The notes: generated by a model from the sequence alone, not told the origin. DNA of 53,473 bases from Aurantimonas coralicida (GCA_011050685.1 DRFF01000018.1:1-53473), one strand, 5' to 3'. Shown: positions 44,662 through 53,329, counted from the first letter of the stretch. Numbers and translations are program-made.

Positions 44662-45772
44662 TGGCGGTTCCCGATGCGAGCGCTTTGCTCTCCTTGGCAT
44701 AGCGAACCAGCGCCAGATACCGGTAGATGCCGTGGACAAACTTGCCATAGGGCAGGGTCAGGAACAGGGCCAGCACGAAGCCGAGGTGCACGGCCAGGAG
44801 CAACCCCATGGCCGGGGTCGCGCGCAGGAAGAGCAGCAGGAGCCCGGTCAGGCCGGTGAGGAACAGCATGGCGAGGAACGCCGTATCCATGCCGAACCGG
44901 CTACCATCCTGCAGCGCCTCGTCGCGGCGCAGTTTCGCTGCGAGAAGACCTGCGGGGCCGATCAACAACCCGATTCCGCCCAGCGTGCCGAGGATGACCG
45001 GCACGTCCCACCAGGGATAAGGGGCCACGCGCCCGAAGACGTAATGATAAAGCGTCGCGACCGATGTTGCGGCGAAGCAGAGCATGAACCCGTAGAAGGT
45101 CAGGTGGTGGTAGATTCGGCGGCGATCGGTTGGCGCCTCGTCCTCGTTCATGCAGCCCTCGCCGCCCCCGTCGAGATAACGCAAGGTGCCGGCGTCATGG
45201 GCCGCGCGAGCGAGCGCGGCCGGCTGGGCAAGCGTCGCGGCCGGCTCGCCGATGTCACGCCAGAAGTTGCGCGCCCCCATGCAGAGAGCAAAGATTGCGA
45301 AGAGGAAGACCGTGCCGAAGAGCAGCGCCATGGCGTTGTGCGGCATGAGCGCGTAGAAATTCTCGTCCGTGAGATGCGCCGTGAACAGGGCTGCCGGCGC
45401 GTTCCAAGCTACGAATCCGATCAGGAAGAGTGCGACCGATAGCGCCACCAGCAATGCCGCGACCAGGCCATGGCGGGCAAAGACCCCGCGAAACGCCTGT
45501 GGCCAAGCATATTGCTCGTAGGACTGGTTGCGGACTTCGGCGAGGACCTTGGGCACGTTGACCGCGAATTCATGTGGCGGGGAGAACTGGCAATCGTAAT
45601 AGCAGGCGCCACAGGAATGGCAGAGATTGGCCAGATAGTTGAGATCGCCGTCCTGGAAGTCGCGCTGCATCTCCATCGCGGGAAATACCGCGCACAAGCC
45701 TTCGCAGTAGCGGCAGGAGTTGCACACCGTCATCAGTCGGTCGGCCTCGGCAAGGGCGTCGGTTCTATGCAT
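44648..45772 (-). CDS. tcuB: Tricarballylate utilization protein TcuB
   Basis: A 374-residue iron-sulfur and heme-type membrane protein of the TcuB/CitB family. The N-terminus has two clusters of cysteines, CNSCRYCEGLCAVFPA and CHSCGACYYDCQFSPPHEF, for 4Fe-4S centres. The remainder has about six membrane segments with His residues (YHHLTFYGF, LYHYVFG) that could bind heme. In Salmonella TcuB takes electrons from reduced FAD of TcuA into the respiratory chain. Its 5' end overlaps the tcuA stop by 8 bp, as expected for a TcuA-TcuB pair. Confidence 0.95.
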   Translation of the reverse strand: MHRTDALAEADRLMTVCNSCRYCEGLCAVFPAMEMQRDFQDGDLNYLANLCHSCGACYYDCQFSPPHEFAVNVPKVLAEVRNQSYEQYAWPQAFRGVFARHGLVAALLVALSVALFLIGFVAWNAPAALFTAHLTDENFYALMPHNAMALLFGTVFLFAIFALCMGARNFWRDIGEPAATLAQPAALARAAHDAGTLRYLDGGGEGCMNEDEAPTDRRRIYHHLTFYGFMLCFAATSVATLYHYVFGRVAPYPWWDVPVILGTLGGIGLLIGPAGLLAAKLRRDEALQDGSRFGMDTAFLAMLFLTGLTGLLLLFLRATPAMGLLLAVHLGFVLALFLTLPYGKFVHGIYRYLALVRYAKESKALASGTASAGA

Positions 45773-47159
45773 TGCGGGCAGCCTCCTGTCCGGCGATCCG
45801 CCCGAAGACGCTGCCGATGGTCATGCCGATACCGGCCGCGTAGCCTTGTCCGAGGACGTTGCCCGCCATGATCTCTCCCGCCGCGAACATGTTCGGCGCC
45901 GGCCGGCCGTCCGCCATCTTCATCCGCGCCTGTTCGTTCACGCGGACGCCGAGATAGGTGAAGGTGATGCCGGGCCGCACCGGATAGGCATAGAACGGCG
46001 CTGTTTCGATGCGCTGGGCCCAATTGGTCTTGTCGATTTCAAGGCCGCGCGTCCGGTTGCCGTCGAGTGTCGTATGGTCGAAGGGACGGCCGCCCTCGAC
46101 CGCCGCGTTGAACGTGGTGACGGTGTCTTGCAGCGCCTTCCGATCGAGGCCGAGCGTGTCGGCCAGTTCGCCGATCGATCCGGCCATGACAGGCGGAAAC
46201 AGCGACGGCATGAACTTTTCCAGCGATGGGGCGTCGAAGATGATGTAGGCGATCTGGTCTGGTTGCGCGGCGACCAGTCGTCCCCAGATCGCATAGCGCT
46301 TCGGCCAGATGTCCTCGCCCTCGTCGTAGAAGCGGGCGCCATCCCGGTTGACGACGACGCCGAACACCACGCAGTCGAGTCGCGTAATAATGCCGCCGTC
46401 GAATTTCGGCGCCCGCGCGTCGATCGCCACGGCGTGGCACTGGGTCGGATCGCCGATCTGTTCGACACCCGCTTCCAGCAGCATGCGGATGATCGTTCCC
46501 TTGTTGTAGGGCGTGCCGCGGATGAGGAAGTTGTCGGCCTTGTCGCCCCAGCCTTCCTTCAGCCATTCGAGATTGGCCTCGAAACCGCCGGACGCCGCAA
46601 CGAAGTTCGCCGCGACGACGCGATGTTCTCCCTCCGGCGTCGTTACCGTCGCAGAGCGAAAGACGCCGTCGTCGATTTCCAGTCCGGTGACCTCAGCGTC
46701 GTAGGCGACCACGACACCCAGCCGTTCCGCCGTCCGGTAGAGCGAATTCAGCATCGAACGCCCGCCACCGAGAAAGAACGAATTGGTGCGGCCGAGGCTC
46801 AGCGTGCCGCCCAGGGAGGGCTGGAAGCGCACTCCCTGTTCCTGGATCCAGTCCAGCATCGCCTTCGACTGGCGGATCATCAGGCGCGCCAGTGTCTCAT
46901 CGGTGTTGCCTGCCGTCACCAGCATCAGATCGTCGAAGAATTCCGCCTCGTCATAGGGACCCGACAACGTCTCGGTCGCGGCATCGTGAGCGCAGCGCAT
47001 GTTGCGGGTGTGCCTGGTGTTGCCGCCGCGATAGAATTTCGGCGCGGCTTCCACGATCAGCACCGAGCGGCCTTCCCGCCGGGCGGCGATCGCCGCGCAA
47101 AGGGCGGCGTTACCGCCGCCCGCCACGAGCACGTCCCAGCGCTTGTCGCAGTCCGCCAT
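45765..47159 (-). CDS. tcuA: FAD-dependent tricarballylate dehydrogenase TcuA
   Basis: A 464-residue flavoprotein of the fumarate reductase/succinate dehydrogenase flavoprotein class. The FAD motif is VLVAGGGNAALCAAIAARREGRSVLIVE at the N-terminus, and the C-terminal ADGRPAPNMFAAGEIMAGNVLGQGYAAGIGMTIG closes the FAD site. GNTRHTRNMRCAHD is the conserved substrate-side region in TcuA. By family it oxidises tricarballylate to cis-aconitate, passing electrons to TcuB. It is the first gene of the minus operon and is divergent from a GntR regulator with a likely operator in the gap. Confidence 0.94.
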   Translation of the reverse strand: MADCDKRWDVLVAGGGNAALCAAIAARREGRSVLIVEAAPKFYRGGNTRHTRNMRCAHDAATETLSGPYDEAEFFDDLMLVTAGNTDETLARLMIRQSKAMLDWIQEQGVRFQPSLGGTLSLGRTNSFFLGGGRSMLNSLYRTAERLGVVVAYDAEVTGLEIDDGVFRSATVTTPEGEHRVVAANFVAASGGFEANLEWLKEGWGDKADNFLIRGTPYNKGTIIRMLLEAGVEQIGDPTQCHAVAIDARAPKFDGGIITRLDCVVFGVVVNRDGARFYDEGEDIWPKRYAIWGRLVAAQPDQIAYIIFDAPSLEKFMPSLFPPVMAGSIGELADTLGLDRKALQDTVTTFNAAVEGGRPFDHTTLDGNRTRGLEIDKTNWAQRIETAPFYAYPVRPGITFTYLGVRVNEQARMKMADGRPAPNMFAAGEIMAGNVLGQGYAAGIGMTIGSVFGRIAGQEAARNA

Positions 47160-47185
47160 GGCTGTCCTAGTCCGTTAAAATTGGG

Positions 47186-47207
47186 TTCGTATTTATTTGT
47201 ATACGAA
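47186..47207. promoter_or_regulatory. Candidate FCD/GntR operator between tcuA and its regulator
   Basis: TTTGTATACGAA (47196-47207) is a near-perfect palindrome centred on GTATAC, the core found in many FCD-type GntR sites. An additional TTCGTAT at 47186-47192 makes a wider inverted repeat with ATACGAA (47201-47207). It lies 37 bp upstream of tcuA in the 127-bp divergent promoter. Confidence 0.6.
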
Positions 47208-47286
47208 AGAACACAAGTTGCTACACTGGTCAACAGCCGCGTGCTATTCACAGCACCATCGGCAGCGCATTCAGAGAGGCGTAGTC

Positions 47287-47967
47287 ATGGTCACAGGAGC
47301 ACCGTCACCAGGTTCCGACGCGCGCGAAGGCAACCGGCAGGGCCTGTCGCAATATGTCTTCGACGCCTTGCGGGACGCCCTTCGTGCCGGCCAATACCGG
47401 CCGGGAGATCGGCTGCGCGAGGAGGAAGTGGCGCACCGACTCAAGGTCAGCCGGACGCCCGTCAGGGAAGCCTTCAGCCGCCTCTTGGCCAAGCGCCTGG
47501 TCGAGCCTGCGAGCGGCCGCGGGCTGGTCGTGCGCCGTCTCGGATCGGCGGAAGTGTTCGAACTTTACGCCATGCGGGAAATCCTCGAGGGCGCTGCCGC
47601 GCGTCTATCAGCACAGCACGGTGCGCCGGCCGAGCACCAGGTGCTGGCCGACATCGGGCAGCGGTTCGCCGCTGTGGCCCCCGAAGCGAGCGATCTGGCC
47701 GCCGATCTCAATCATCGCTTCCACGACACGCTCTACGCCTCCGCCCGTAACCACTATCTCGATGCGGCGCTGCAGGAAATGCAGGACGCCATCGCCTTGC
47801 TTGGCCCCACGACCTACTCCGTCCCAGGCCGCCACGCCGAGGCTTGCCGGGAACACGCGGCCATCGTGGAAGCGGTCGCGCTGCGCGACGCGGATACGGC
47901 CGAACAGGTCGCGCGCGAGCATATCCGCCGGTCCTTGGCGGCCCGCGTCCTGCTGCTCCACGGCTAG
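47287..47967 (+). CDS. GntR family regulator, FCD subgroup (tcu locus)
   Basis: A 226-residue GntR regulator. The winged helix includes RLREEEVAHRLKVSRTPVREAFSRLL, and the C-terminal FCD domain follows with helix runs DLNHRFHDTLYAS and CREHAAIVEAVALRDADTAEQVAREHI, which hold the metal/carboxylate-binding Asp and His. GAGAGG precedes ATG 47287; a longer frame exists but lies in the promoter. Divergent from tcuA, it is the likely local regulator, sensing the tricarboxylate or an intermediate. Salmonella TcuR is a LysR-type protein, so control differs here. The 3' end overlaps the convergent dehydrogenase gene by 4 bp. Confidence 0.93.
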   Translation: MVTGAPSPGSDAREGNRQGLSQYVFDALRDALRAGQYRPGDRLREEEVAHRLKVSRTPVREAFSRLLAKRLVEPASGRGLVVRRLGSAEVFELYAMREILEGAAARLSAQHGAPAEHQVLADIGQRFAAVAPEASDLAADLNHRFHDTLYASARNHYLDAALQEMQDAIALLGPTTYSVPGRHAEACREHAAIVEAVALRDADTAEQVAREHIRRSLAARVLLLHG

Positions 47968-49058
47968 CGGTCTGCTCGCGCCGCCTCGCTCATCCGGGCG
48001 ATCAGCGACTGCGTGAAGGCCGCCGTCGTGCAGGTGCCGCCAAGATCGGCGGTGCGGGTTTCAGGATCGGCGATGGTCGCGTCGAGCGCGGCGTCGATCG
48101 CGGCGGCAGCCTGAAGCGGCGCGTTGTCTGAAAAACGCTCGCCCAGCCATCCCAGCAGCATCGCCGACGATCCGATGAGCGAGGCCGGGTTGGCGATGCC
48201 GCGACCGGCGATATCCGGCGCCGAGCCGTGCTGGGCCTGCGCCATCGCATGGCCGTCGCCAAGGTTCAGGGACGCCGCCAGTCCCAAACTTCCGGCGAGT
48301 TCCGAGGCCAGGTCCGACAGGATATCGCCAAACATGTTGGTGGTGACGACAACGTCGAATCGTGAGGCATCGCGTACGAGGTGCGCGGCCATGGCATCCA
48401 CCAATTGTTCCTCGTAGCGGATGTCGGGATAGCGAGCGGCGACCTCCCGCACGCAGTCCAGGAATAACCCGTCCGAGACCCGCAGAACATTCGCCTTATG
48501 GACTGCCGTCACCAGCTTTCGGGGACGCCCTGCGGCGATCGCGAATGCCTTCTCGGCGATCCTGAGCGAGGCTTGCCGCGTGACCTTGCGCACGGCGAGG
48601 GCCAGGTCCGGCGTCGGCATGAATTCGCCACCGCCGAGGAACATCGTGCGGTCGGCGTAAAAGCCCTCCGTGTTCTCGCGCACGATCACCAGATCGATCG
48701 GTGCGCCGACCCGTGGCATGATCCCCGTCCGCGTGCGGGCGGGTCGGATATTGGCGTAGAGATCGAGCTGCTTGCGGAGCGTGCCGGACGGGTTCACGCC
48801 ACCTTTGTCGACCGGCGGATAGGCGTTGTGGGAAACCGGCCCGAGGATCAACCCGTCGGCGCCGCGAGCTCTCTCGCAGCTTTCATTCCGAAATGTGGAG
48901 CCGAAGGCTTCGAGTGCCGCGAGGCCGACTGTTTCGTCGTCGAATGCCAGTTCGATGCGGTGCAACGATGCCGCATGGCGAAGGACCGCCAGCGTCGACT
49001 CCACGATCTCCGGCCCGATGCCGTCGCCTTCCATTACCATGAGATTGTAAGGACGCAT
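47964..49058 (-). CDS. Isocitrate/isopropylmalate-type dehydrogenase, paralogue 2
   Basis: A 364-residue beta-decarboxylating dehydrogenase, homologous to the protein at 17868-18977. Family runs are MEGDGIGPEIV, RKQLDLYANIRPARTRTG (substrate Arg residues), IVRENTEGFYADR, VHKANVLRVSDGLF (catalytic Lys), VVTTNMFGDILSDLASELAG and HGSAPDIAGRGIANP. The substrate loop LRKQLDLYANIRPAR is like that of homoisocitrate/isocitrate-type enzymes annotated simply as family members. In this island it could oxidatively decarboxylate an isocitrate-like product of the TcuA/PrpF-type steps. Identity of the acid is inference. Confidence 0.9.
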   Translation of the reverse strand: MRPYNLMVMEGDGIGPEIVESTLAVLRHAASLHRIELAFDDETVGLAALEAFGSTFRNESCERARGADGLILGPVSHNAYPPVDKGGVNPSGTLRKQLDLYANIRPARTRTGIMPRVGAPIDLVIVRENTEGFYADRTMFLGGGEFMPTPDLALAVRKVTRQASLRIAEKAFAIAAGRPRKLVTAVHKANVLRVSDGLFLDCVREVAARYPDIRYEEQLVDAMAAHLVRDASRFDVVVTTNMFGDILSDLASELAGSLGLAASLNLGDGHAMAQAQHGSAPDIAGRGIANPASLIGSSAMLLGWLGERFSDNAPLQAAAAIDAALDATIADPETRTADLGGTCTTAAFTQSLIARMSEAARADR

Positions 49059-49196
49059 CGCCGTCGGCTCCCTGTTCGCGCTTCGCCATGCATCGGGTCA
49101 CGACACCGGGAGGCTGGCCGGTCGCATTGAACGCTAGCGTCGCGAATGGTGTGGTGATTGTCTTTTTCCGAAAACCAGCGCGCCAAGAAGGGAAGC

Positions 49197-49272
49197 TGGT
49201 ACGCCCAACGGGAATCGAACCCGTGTTTCCGCCGTGAAAGGGCGGCGTCCTAGACCGCTAGACGATGGGCGC
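49197..49272 (-). tRNA. tRNA-Glu (anticodon UUC)
   Basis: On the minus strand the acceptor GCGCCCA pairs with TGGGCGT, and the anticodon arm CCGCCCTTTCACGGCGG has anticodon TTC. The T arm is CGGGTTCGATTCCCG. The 3' CCA is encoded. All four arms can be drawn. Confidence 0.97.
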
Positions 49273-49439
49273 GGCGACGGGGTGTATACGGGGGTTCGCT
49301 GGGGATCGCAAGACGTCGGAACAGGGTTTTTCAAACACTGGCGGTGATGCATTTCGGCTTCGCGCGAAAGCGCGCGCTTCGCGCCGGACGATGATTTGGA
49401 ATCCCACAGCGTTGCGCGGTCGGACAGGGCCGCTTAGCT

Positions 49440-50486
49440 TTACTTGCGGCTACGGCAGCGCCAATTCCAGTCGCGCTTGGGGCCGACATCAACGTGGATC
49501 GCCGCTGTGTGGCAGTAGGTTCCCACGCCACCTCGGCCTGGCAATGAACGAACGTAAGCCGCGACGGCGAACCGGTCGACATCCGGCACGACGATATCGG
49601 CAGCCTTGCATCCCATATGCTGCGAGCGGCGGGCGCCGTTGACGCGACGATTGTGCGTCGGGCTGCGGTAGCCGGAGGTGACGACGATCTTCTTGCCGAA
49701 GCGACGCTCGACGGCCCGCAGCGTCCCGACAAGCTCGGCCGGGAAACAGTCGGTCTGGACGCTCTCGCGCTGGACACGGAGACCATTGGGCGCGACGCGG
49801 GCAAAACCGGTGAGCGACGCCACCTGATAGCTGGCGCCGCCGCTGATTTCGTCGAGAATGTCCTCGTCGTCAGCCGATGCGCGCTGCCCGATCTCGAACA
49901 GTGAAGACGGGTCGACGCCAGGCAGGGCATTGTCTGCGCCGGAGCTAGCGGCGGCCTCGCGCTGCAGAACGATGCGGCGGCTCTTGCCTTTCTCCGCATT
50001 TGCGATCGGCGTGCGGACCTTGGAACGAGCAAAAAGCGAAGCGAAAAGCGAGCGGTCGGCCTCGCGGCCGCTCTCAGCCGAGGTCATCTTGTCGCCCTCG
50101 CTGACGCTGCCGCCCGCGTAAGCGGCAATCGCCTTGTTCCCGGCATTGAGCATGCGGGAGGAAGCAGGGGGAGGAGCCTCCGCCAAACCTGCGGTCTGCG
50201 GTTCCTCGCTGACCGATGAAGCGTCTGCCGTGGCGCTGGCCGAAGCCTCGCCGTCGATCGCCGCGCTCGCCGGAACCTCGCCGGCGATGGCAGTGCGGTC
50301 GGAATCGGTCTGTCCGTCGGCGGCCAAGATGTCTTCGGATGGCGCCGCGCCGGCAAAGCCAAAGGCCGTCGTATCGTCAAGCGCCGAAACGCATGCGCCC
50401 ACCAGCGGAAGGCTCGAGAGCACCGCCGCCGCCAGAATATGCCGCCGCAGCGGCCAGCGGCGCACGGTCCGGATACTCGTCGTCAA
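49440..50486 (-). CDS. Peptidase M15-type lipoprotein (YcbK/D-Ala-D-Ala carboxypeptidase-like)
   Basis: About 348 residues. A hydrophobic N-terminus ends in the lipobox LVGAC, so it should be a lipoprotein. A long acidic Ala/Ser-rich linker of about 180 residues follows, and the last 120 residues form a peptidase M15_3-like domain with metal ligands in SGYRSPTHN, SQHMGCKAADI and AIHVDVG. It probably cleaves D-amino-acid peptide bonds in peptidoglycan from an envelope anchor. No ATG start is present: TTG 50486 has GAGGGTGG upstream, and TTG 50504 is an alternative. A 168-bp gap separates it from tRNA-Glu. Confidence 0.87.
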   Translation of the reverse strand: MTTSIRTVRRWPLRRHILAAAVLSSLPLVGACVSALDDTTAFGFAGAAPSEDILAADGQTDSDRTAIAGEVPASAAIDGEASASATADASSVSEEPQTAGLAEAPPPASSRMLNAGNKAIAAYAGGSVSEGDKMTSAESGREADRSLFASLFARSKVRTPIANAEKGKSRRIVLQREAAASSGADNALPGVDPSSLFEIGQRASADDEDILDEISGGASYQVASLTGFARVAPNGLRVQRESVQTDCFPAELVGTLRAVERRFGKKIVVTSGYRSPTHNRRVNGARRSQHMGCKAADIVVPDVDRFAVAAYVRSLPGRGGVGTYCHTAAIHVDVGPKRDWNWRCRSRK

Positions 50487-50712
50487 ACTTATCCACCCTC
50501 TCAATGGCGAGCCGAAGGGTCCGCCTTTTCGAGCTACCGCTGATGCGGCAGACGTCGCAAGCTTCGTCGCGATATCCCCCGCCGACCGCCTGAATCAGGA
50601 CTGTCGGCATCGAAGCCTGCGCAATAGAACCTATTTCCGCGCATATGGCCAGAATGCGGCAGCACCATGATCGTCGACGGCCCGCGACCGCCGACGTCAG
50701 GTCGGGGCAATT

Positions 50713-51153
50713 CTACCAGCTGCCGGTGTTCTGCATCGAGGCCCACGGCTCTGCCGACGCCTTGGCTTCTCCCTTCTGCAGAAGTTCGAAGGAAATATCG
50801 TCGGGGGATTTGATGAACGCCATGTAGCCGTCGCGTGGCGGCCGGTTGATCGCCACGCCCTTGTCCATCAGGTCTTGGCAGGTCGCATAAATGTCGTCGA
50901 CCTCGAATGCGAGATGGCCGAAATTGCGCCCGGCACCATAAGTCTCCGGGTCCCAATTATAGGTCAGCTCCATCAGCGGGGCTTTGGTTTCCCTGGCGCC
51001 GGGGAGGTCGTCGGGAGCTGCAAGGAAAATCAGCGTAAACCGTCCCTTTTCGTTCTCGACCCGGCGCGTCTCCACCAGCCCCAGCTTGTTGCAGTAGAAA
51101 TCGAGCGACTGGTCGATGTCGCTGACGCGGACCATCGTGTGCAGATAGCGCAT
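50713..51153 (-). CDS. gloA: Lactoylglutathione lyase (glyoxalase I)
   Basis: A 146-residue VOC-fold protein that aligns by eye with E. coli GloA (135 residues). All four metal ligands are in place: His in RYLHTMVRV, Glu in LMELTYNWD, His in [10 protein letters not shown] and Glu in ISFELLQ. It isomerises the methylglyoxal-glutathione hemithioacetal to S-lactoylglutathione. GGAGA precedes ATG 51153. The loop before the last strand is shorter than in E. coli and the C-terminus carries a short tail ([16 protein letters not shown]), a variation known in alphaproteobacteria. Confidence 0.9.
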   Translation of the reverse strand: MRYLHTMVRVSDIDQSLDFYCNKLGLVETRRVENEKGRFTLIFLAAPDDLPGARETKAPLMELTYNWDPETYGAGRNFGHLAFEVDDIYATCQDLMDKGVAINRPPRDGYMAFIKSPDDISFELLQKGEAKASAEPWASMQNTGSW

Positions 51154-51498
51154 TGGGATGTCTCCATTTATGAGGAGGGAGAAACGTTAGGGCACGGTTG
51201 CGAACGGCCAACCCCCTGCCGCCGACAAAGCCAGTCCCCGCCGCGCATCTCGATCTCCAGGACGCCCGCCTGGCGCCATGCCAGCTGGCGGACGTTCTGG
51301 AGATCGGGCTGGATTGCGCGAAGACGGGAGGAGACGTCGCTTTCGCAAGAACTTGCGAGGCCGCCAAGACTGCCGGAACCTGTGTGCAACAGGACGCATT
51401 TTCGCACAAATGCCGTAGTTGCCCTTGCTCGAAACCGGAAGGTTAATGCTATGCTAAACTGTGCCGATTCGGTTGGCGTAAGAGGCGGGACCCCCCGA
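51154..51498. promoter_or_regulatory. 345-bp divergent intergenic region with candidate cold-shock gene promoter
   Basis: No convincing gene lies between divergent gloA and the cold-shock gene. Near its right end GGTTAATGCTATGCTAAACT (51442-51461) contains a TATGCT-like -10 box with an extended TG, and TTGCTC around 51425 could be a -35. This leaves an untranslated leader of about 40 bases. An open frame at 51198-51446 has no recognisable similarity and no ribosome site. Confidence 0.35.
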
Positions 51499-52077
51499 AT
51501 GTCGGAGAAAACCTCTGTAGACGTGCATGGCGAGGGCGAATCATCGGGCGGCGGCGACGTCCAACTGATCGTCGTGTCCGGCCATATCAAATGGTTCGAC
51601 GTGGCCAAGGGGTTCGGCTTCATCGTTCCCGATGATCAGGGCGCCGACATCCTGTTGCATGTGACCTGTCTTCGCCGCGACGGCTACACGACAGCCATCG
51701 AGGGAGCGCGTCTCGTTTGCGAGGTGCAAAAAGGCGAGCGCGGCCTTCAGGCATTCCGAATCCTGTCCATGGATCAATCGACGGCCATCCACCCGTCGCA
51801 ATTGCCGCCGTCGCGCACCCACGTCACGGTGGTGCCGAACAGCGATCTTGTCCGCGCGGTGGTGAAATGGTTCAATCGTACCAAGGGCTACGGGTTCCTG
51901 ACGCAGGGCGAGGGGACGGAGGATATTTTCATCCACATGGAAACCCTGCGGCGCTACGGCATGATGGAACTGCGCCCCGGGCAGGAGGTGCTGGTGCGCT
52001 TCGGCGACGGCGAGAAGGGTCTGATGGCCGCCGAAATCCATCCCGGGACCGGCCCCGTTCAGCCATCATCGCACTGA
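51499..52077 (+). CDS. Cold-shock protein with two CSD domains
   Basis: A 192-residue protein with two cold-shock domains. CSD1 (about residues 29-95) has [19 protein letters not shown] with RNP1-like KGFGFI and RNP2-like DILLHV. CSD2 (about 118-185) has [17 protein letters not shown] and DIFIHMETL. Between them is a short basic/proline linker. Tandem-CSD proteins of this length are usual in Hyphomicrobiales, where they bind single-stranded RNA/DNA. The frame is open far upstream; ATG 51499 with GAGGCGGG before it is the family start. Confidence 0.93.
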   Translation: MSEKTSVDVHGEGESSGGGDVQLIVVSGHIKWFDVAKGFGFIVPDDQGADILLHVTCLRRDGYTTAIEGARLVCEVQKGERGLQAFRILSMDQSTAIHPSQLPPSRTHVTVVPNSDLVRAVVKWFNRTKGYGFLTQGEGTEDIFIHMETLRRYGMMELRPGQEVLVRFGDGEKGLMAAEIHPGTGPVQPSSH

Positions 52078-52093
52078 CCGCGGGGTCTCGGCC

Positions 52094-52558
52094 ATGACAT
52101 TTCGCAAACCAATCCTCGTGGCCGGATTCGCGGTCTTGGCTCTCCTGGCCGCGGCCTATTTCGCCCTGGCGGGGGGCGACCTGTCGTCCGCGACACTGGT
52201 CACCGGCTCGGGCGAGCATGAGATCGACGTCGAACTCGCGCTGACGCCGAAAGACCGCGAAATCGGCCTGATGAATCGCGAGTCCATGCCGGCGGGGCAA
52301 GGCATGCTGTTCTCCTTCGATCCGGTTCGACCGGTGACCATGTGGATGAAGAACACGCTCATCCCTCTCGATATGTTGTTCCTCGACGAGGCTGGCACGG
52401 TCATCCATATCAAGACGAACGCACAGCCCTTGTCGCTCGATCTGATTCCCTCCGGCGGGCCAGTCAAATACGTGCTGGAATTGAACGGTGGGGCGGCGGC
52501 GCGCTACGGCGCGCGAGTCGGGGATCGGCTCAAGCATGAGATCATACCGGCATCGTGA
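52094..52558 (+). CDS. DUF192 family exported protein
   Basis: A 154-residue DUF192 protein. A hydrophobic N-terminus (residues 7-25, FAVLALLAAAYFALA) works as signal peptide or membrane anchor. The core has the family signature LTPKDREIGLMNRESMPAGQGMLF, then PVTMWMKNTLIPLDMLFLDEAG, and ends KYVLELNGGAAARYG. Function of DUF192 is unknown. It starts 17 bp after the cold-shock gene, so the two are likely co-transcribed. Confidence 0.9.
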   Translation: MTFRKPILVAGFAVLALLAAAYFALAGGDLSSATLVTGSGEHEIDVELALTPKDREIGLMNRESMPAGQGMLFSFDPVRPVTMWMKNTLIPLDMLFLDEAGTVIHIKTNAQPLSLDLIPSGGPVKYVLELNGGAAARYGARVGDRLKHEIIPAS

Positions 52559-52752
52559 CGGATCGGCGGGCTGGCGGCGCATTCTTGGGACGATTTCATA
52601 CGCGGGCTGGCCGCGGAGGAGGCCGAATATGAGGGTTTTGGCCCGTGCCTTTTGCCGTGGTGGGGTGCGGCGGGCGCAGCCATGCAACGCGTCGGCCTTG
52701 ACTTCGGCGGGCAAGCCCTGCAAACCCCCGTCCACAGGCGGATCATGGCATC

Positions 52753-52829
<77 letters not shown>

Positions 52830-52881
52830 TCGCGATCCGCCCGTATTTCGACGCGAAACCCGCGCTCCCGACGAGGCCATG

Positions 52882-53187
52882 ATGGTTGCGAGAATCTACC
52901 GTCCGTCCCGAACCGCCATGCAGTCAGGCAAGGCCAAGACCCGCGACTGGGTCCTCGTCTATGAGCCGGAGGAGCCCAAGCGGATCGAGCCCCTGATGGG
53001 CTATACGTCCTCGGGCGACATGAATTCGCAGCTCCGCCTCTCCTTCGCCACGAAAGAGCTGGCGATCGAATATGCCGAGCGCAACGATATTCCATTTCGG
53101 GTCGAGGAACCCCACCTCGCAAAGCGGTCCAAAGTGGCTTATGCCGACAACTTCCGGTACGACCGAAATCAGCCTTGGACCCATTGA
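52882..53187 (+). CDS. NDUFS4-like complex I accessory subunit (ETC complex I subunit region)
   Basis: A 101-residue protein of the ETC complex I subunit family (PF04800), homologous to mitochondrial NDUFS4. It begins VARIYRPSRTAMQSGKAKTRDWVLVYEPEEPKR and has the core LMGYTSSGDMNSQLRLSF, KELAIEYAERN and YADNFRYDRNQPWTH at the C-terminus. In alphaproteobacteria it is an accessory subunit of NADH dehydrogenase. Two ATGs lie in tandem (52879, 52882); GAGG is better spaced for the second. It is flanked by tRNA-Pro and tRNA-Arg, an arrangement common in the order. Confidence 0.93.
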   Translation: MVARIYRPSRTAMQSGKAKTRDWVLVYEPEEPKRIEPLMGYTSSGDMNSQLRLSFATKELAIEYAERNDIPFRVEEPHLAKRSKVAYADNFRYDRNQPWTH

Positions 53188-53244
53188 CGCTCCGGCGTTC
53201 GTGATCGGGACACTGCTCGGTTTGCATGATTTTTCGGTCACGCC

Positions 53245-53320
53245 GGCCCCGTAGCTCAGTGGATAGAGCACCGGCCTTCTAAGCCGATGGTCGCAGGTTC
53301 GAATCCTGCCGGGGTCACCA
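53245..53320 (+). tRNA. tRNA-Arg (anticodon UCU)
   Basis: Acceptor GGCCCCG pairs with CGGGGTC (one G-T pair). The D arm is GCTCAGTGGATAGAGC, the anticodon loop CTTCTAA with TCT, and the T arm GCAGGTTCGAATCCTGC. CCA is encoded. The first base pair of the anticodon stem is a mismatch. Confidence 0.95.
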
Positions 53321-53329
53321 TCATCACAA

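Noticed and set aside
45720-47750. 676-residue plus-strand frame opposite tcuA/tcuB
   Set aside because: Antisense shadow; TcuA and TcuB are clearly encoded on the minus strand and the frame runs into the GntR gene out of phase.
49134-49352. Small minus-strand frame over tRNA-Glu
   Set aside because: It reads through the tRNA (SSGLGRRPFTAETRVRFPLG-type artefact) and has no independent support.
51198-51446. 82-residue Cys-containing frame in the gap between gloA and the cold-shock gene
   Set aside because: No ribosome site, no similarity, and it lies in a promoter region; six cysteines alone are not enough.
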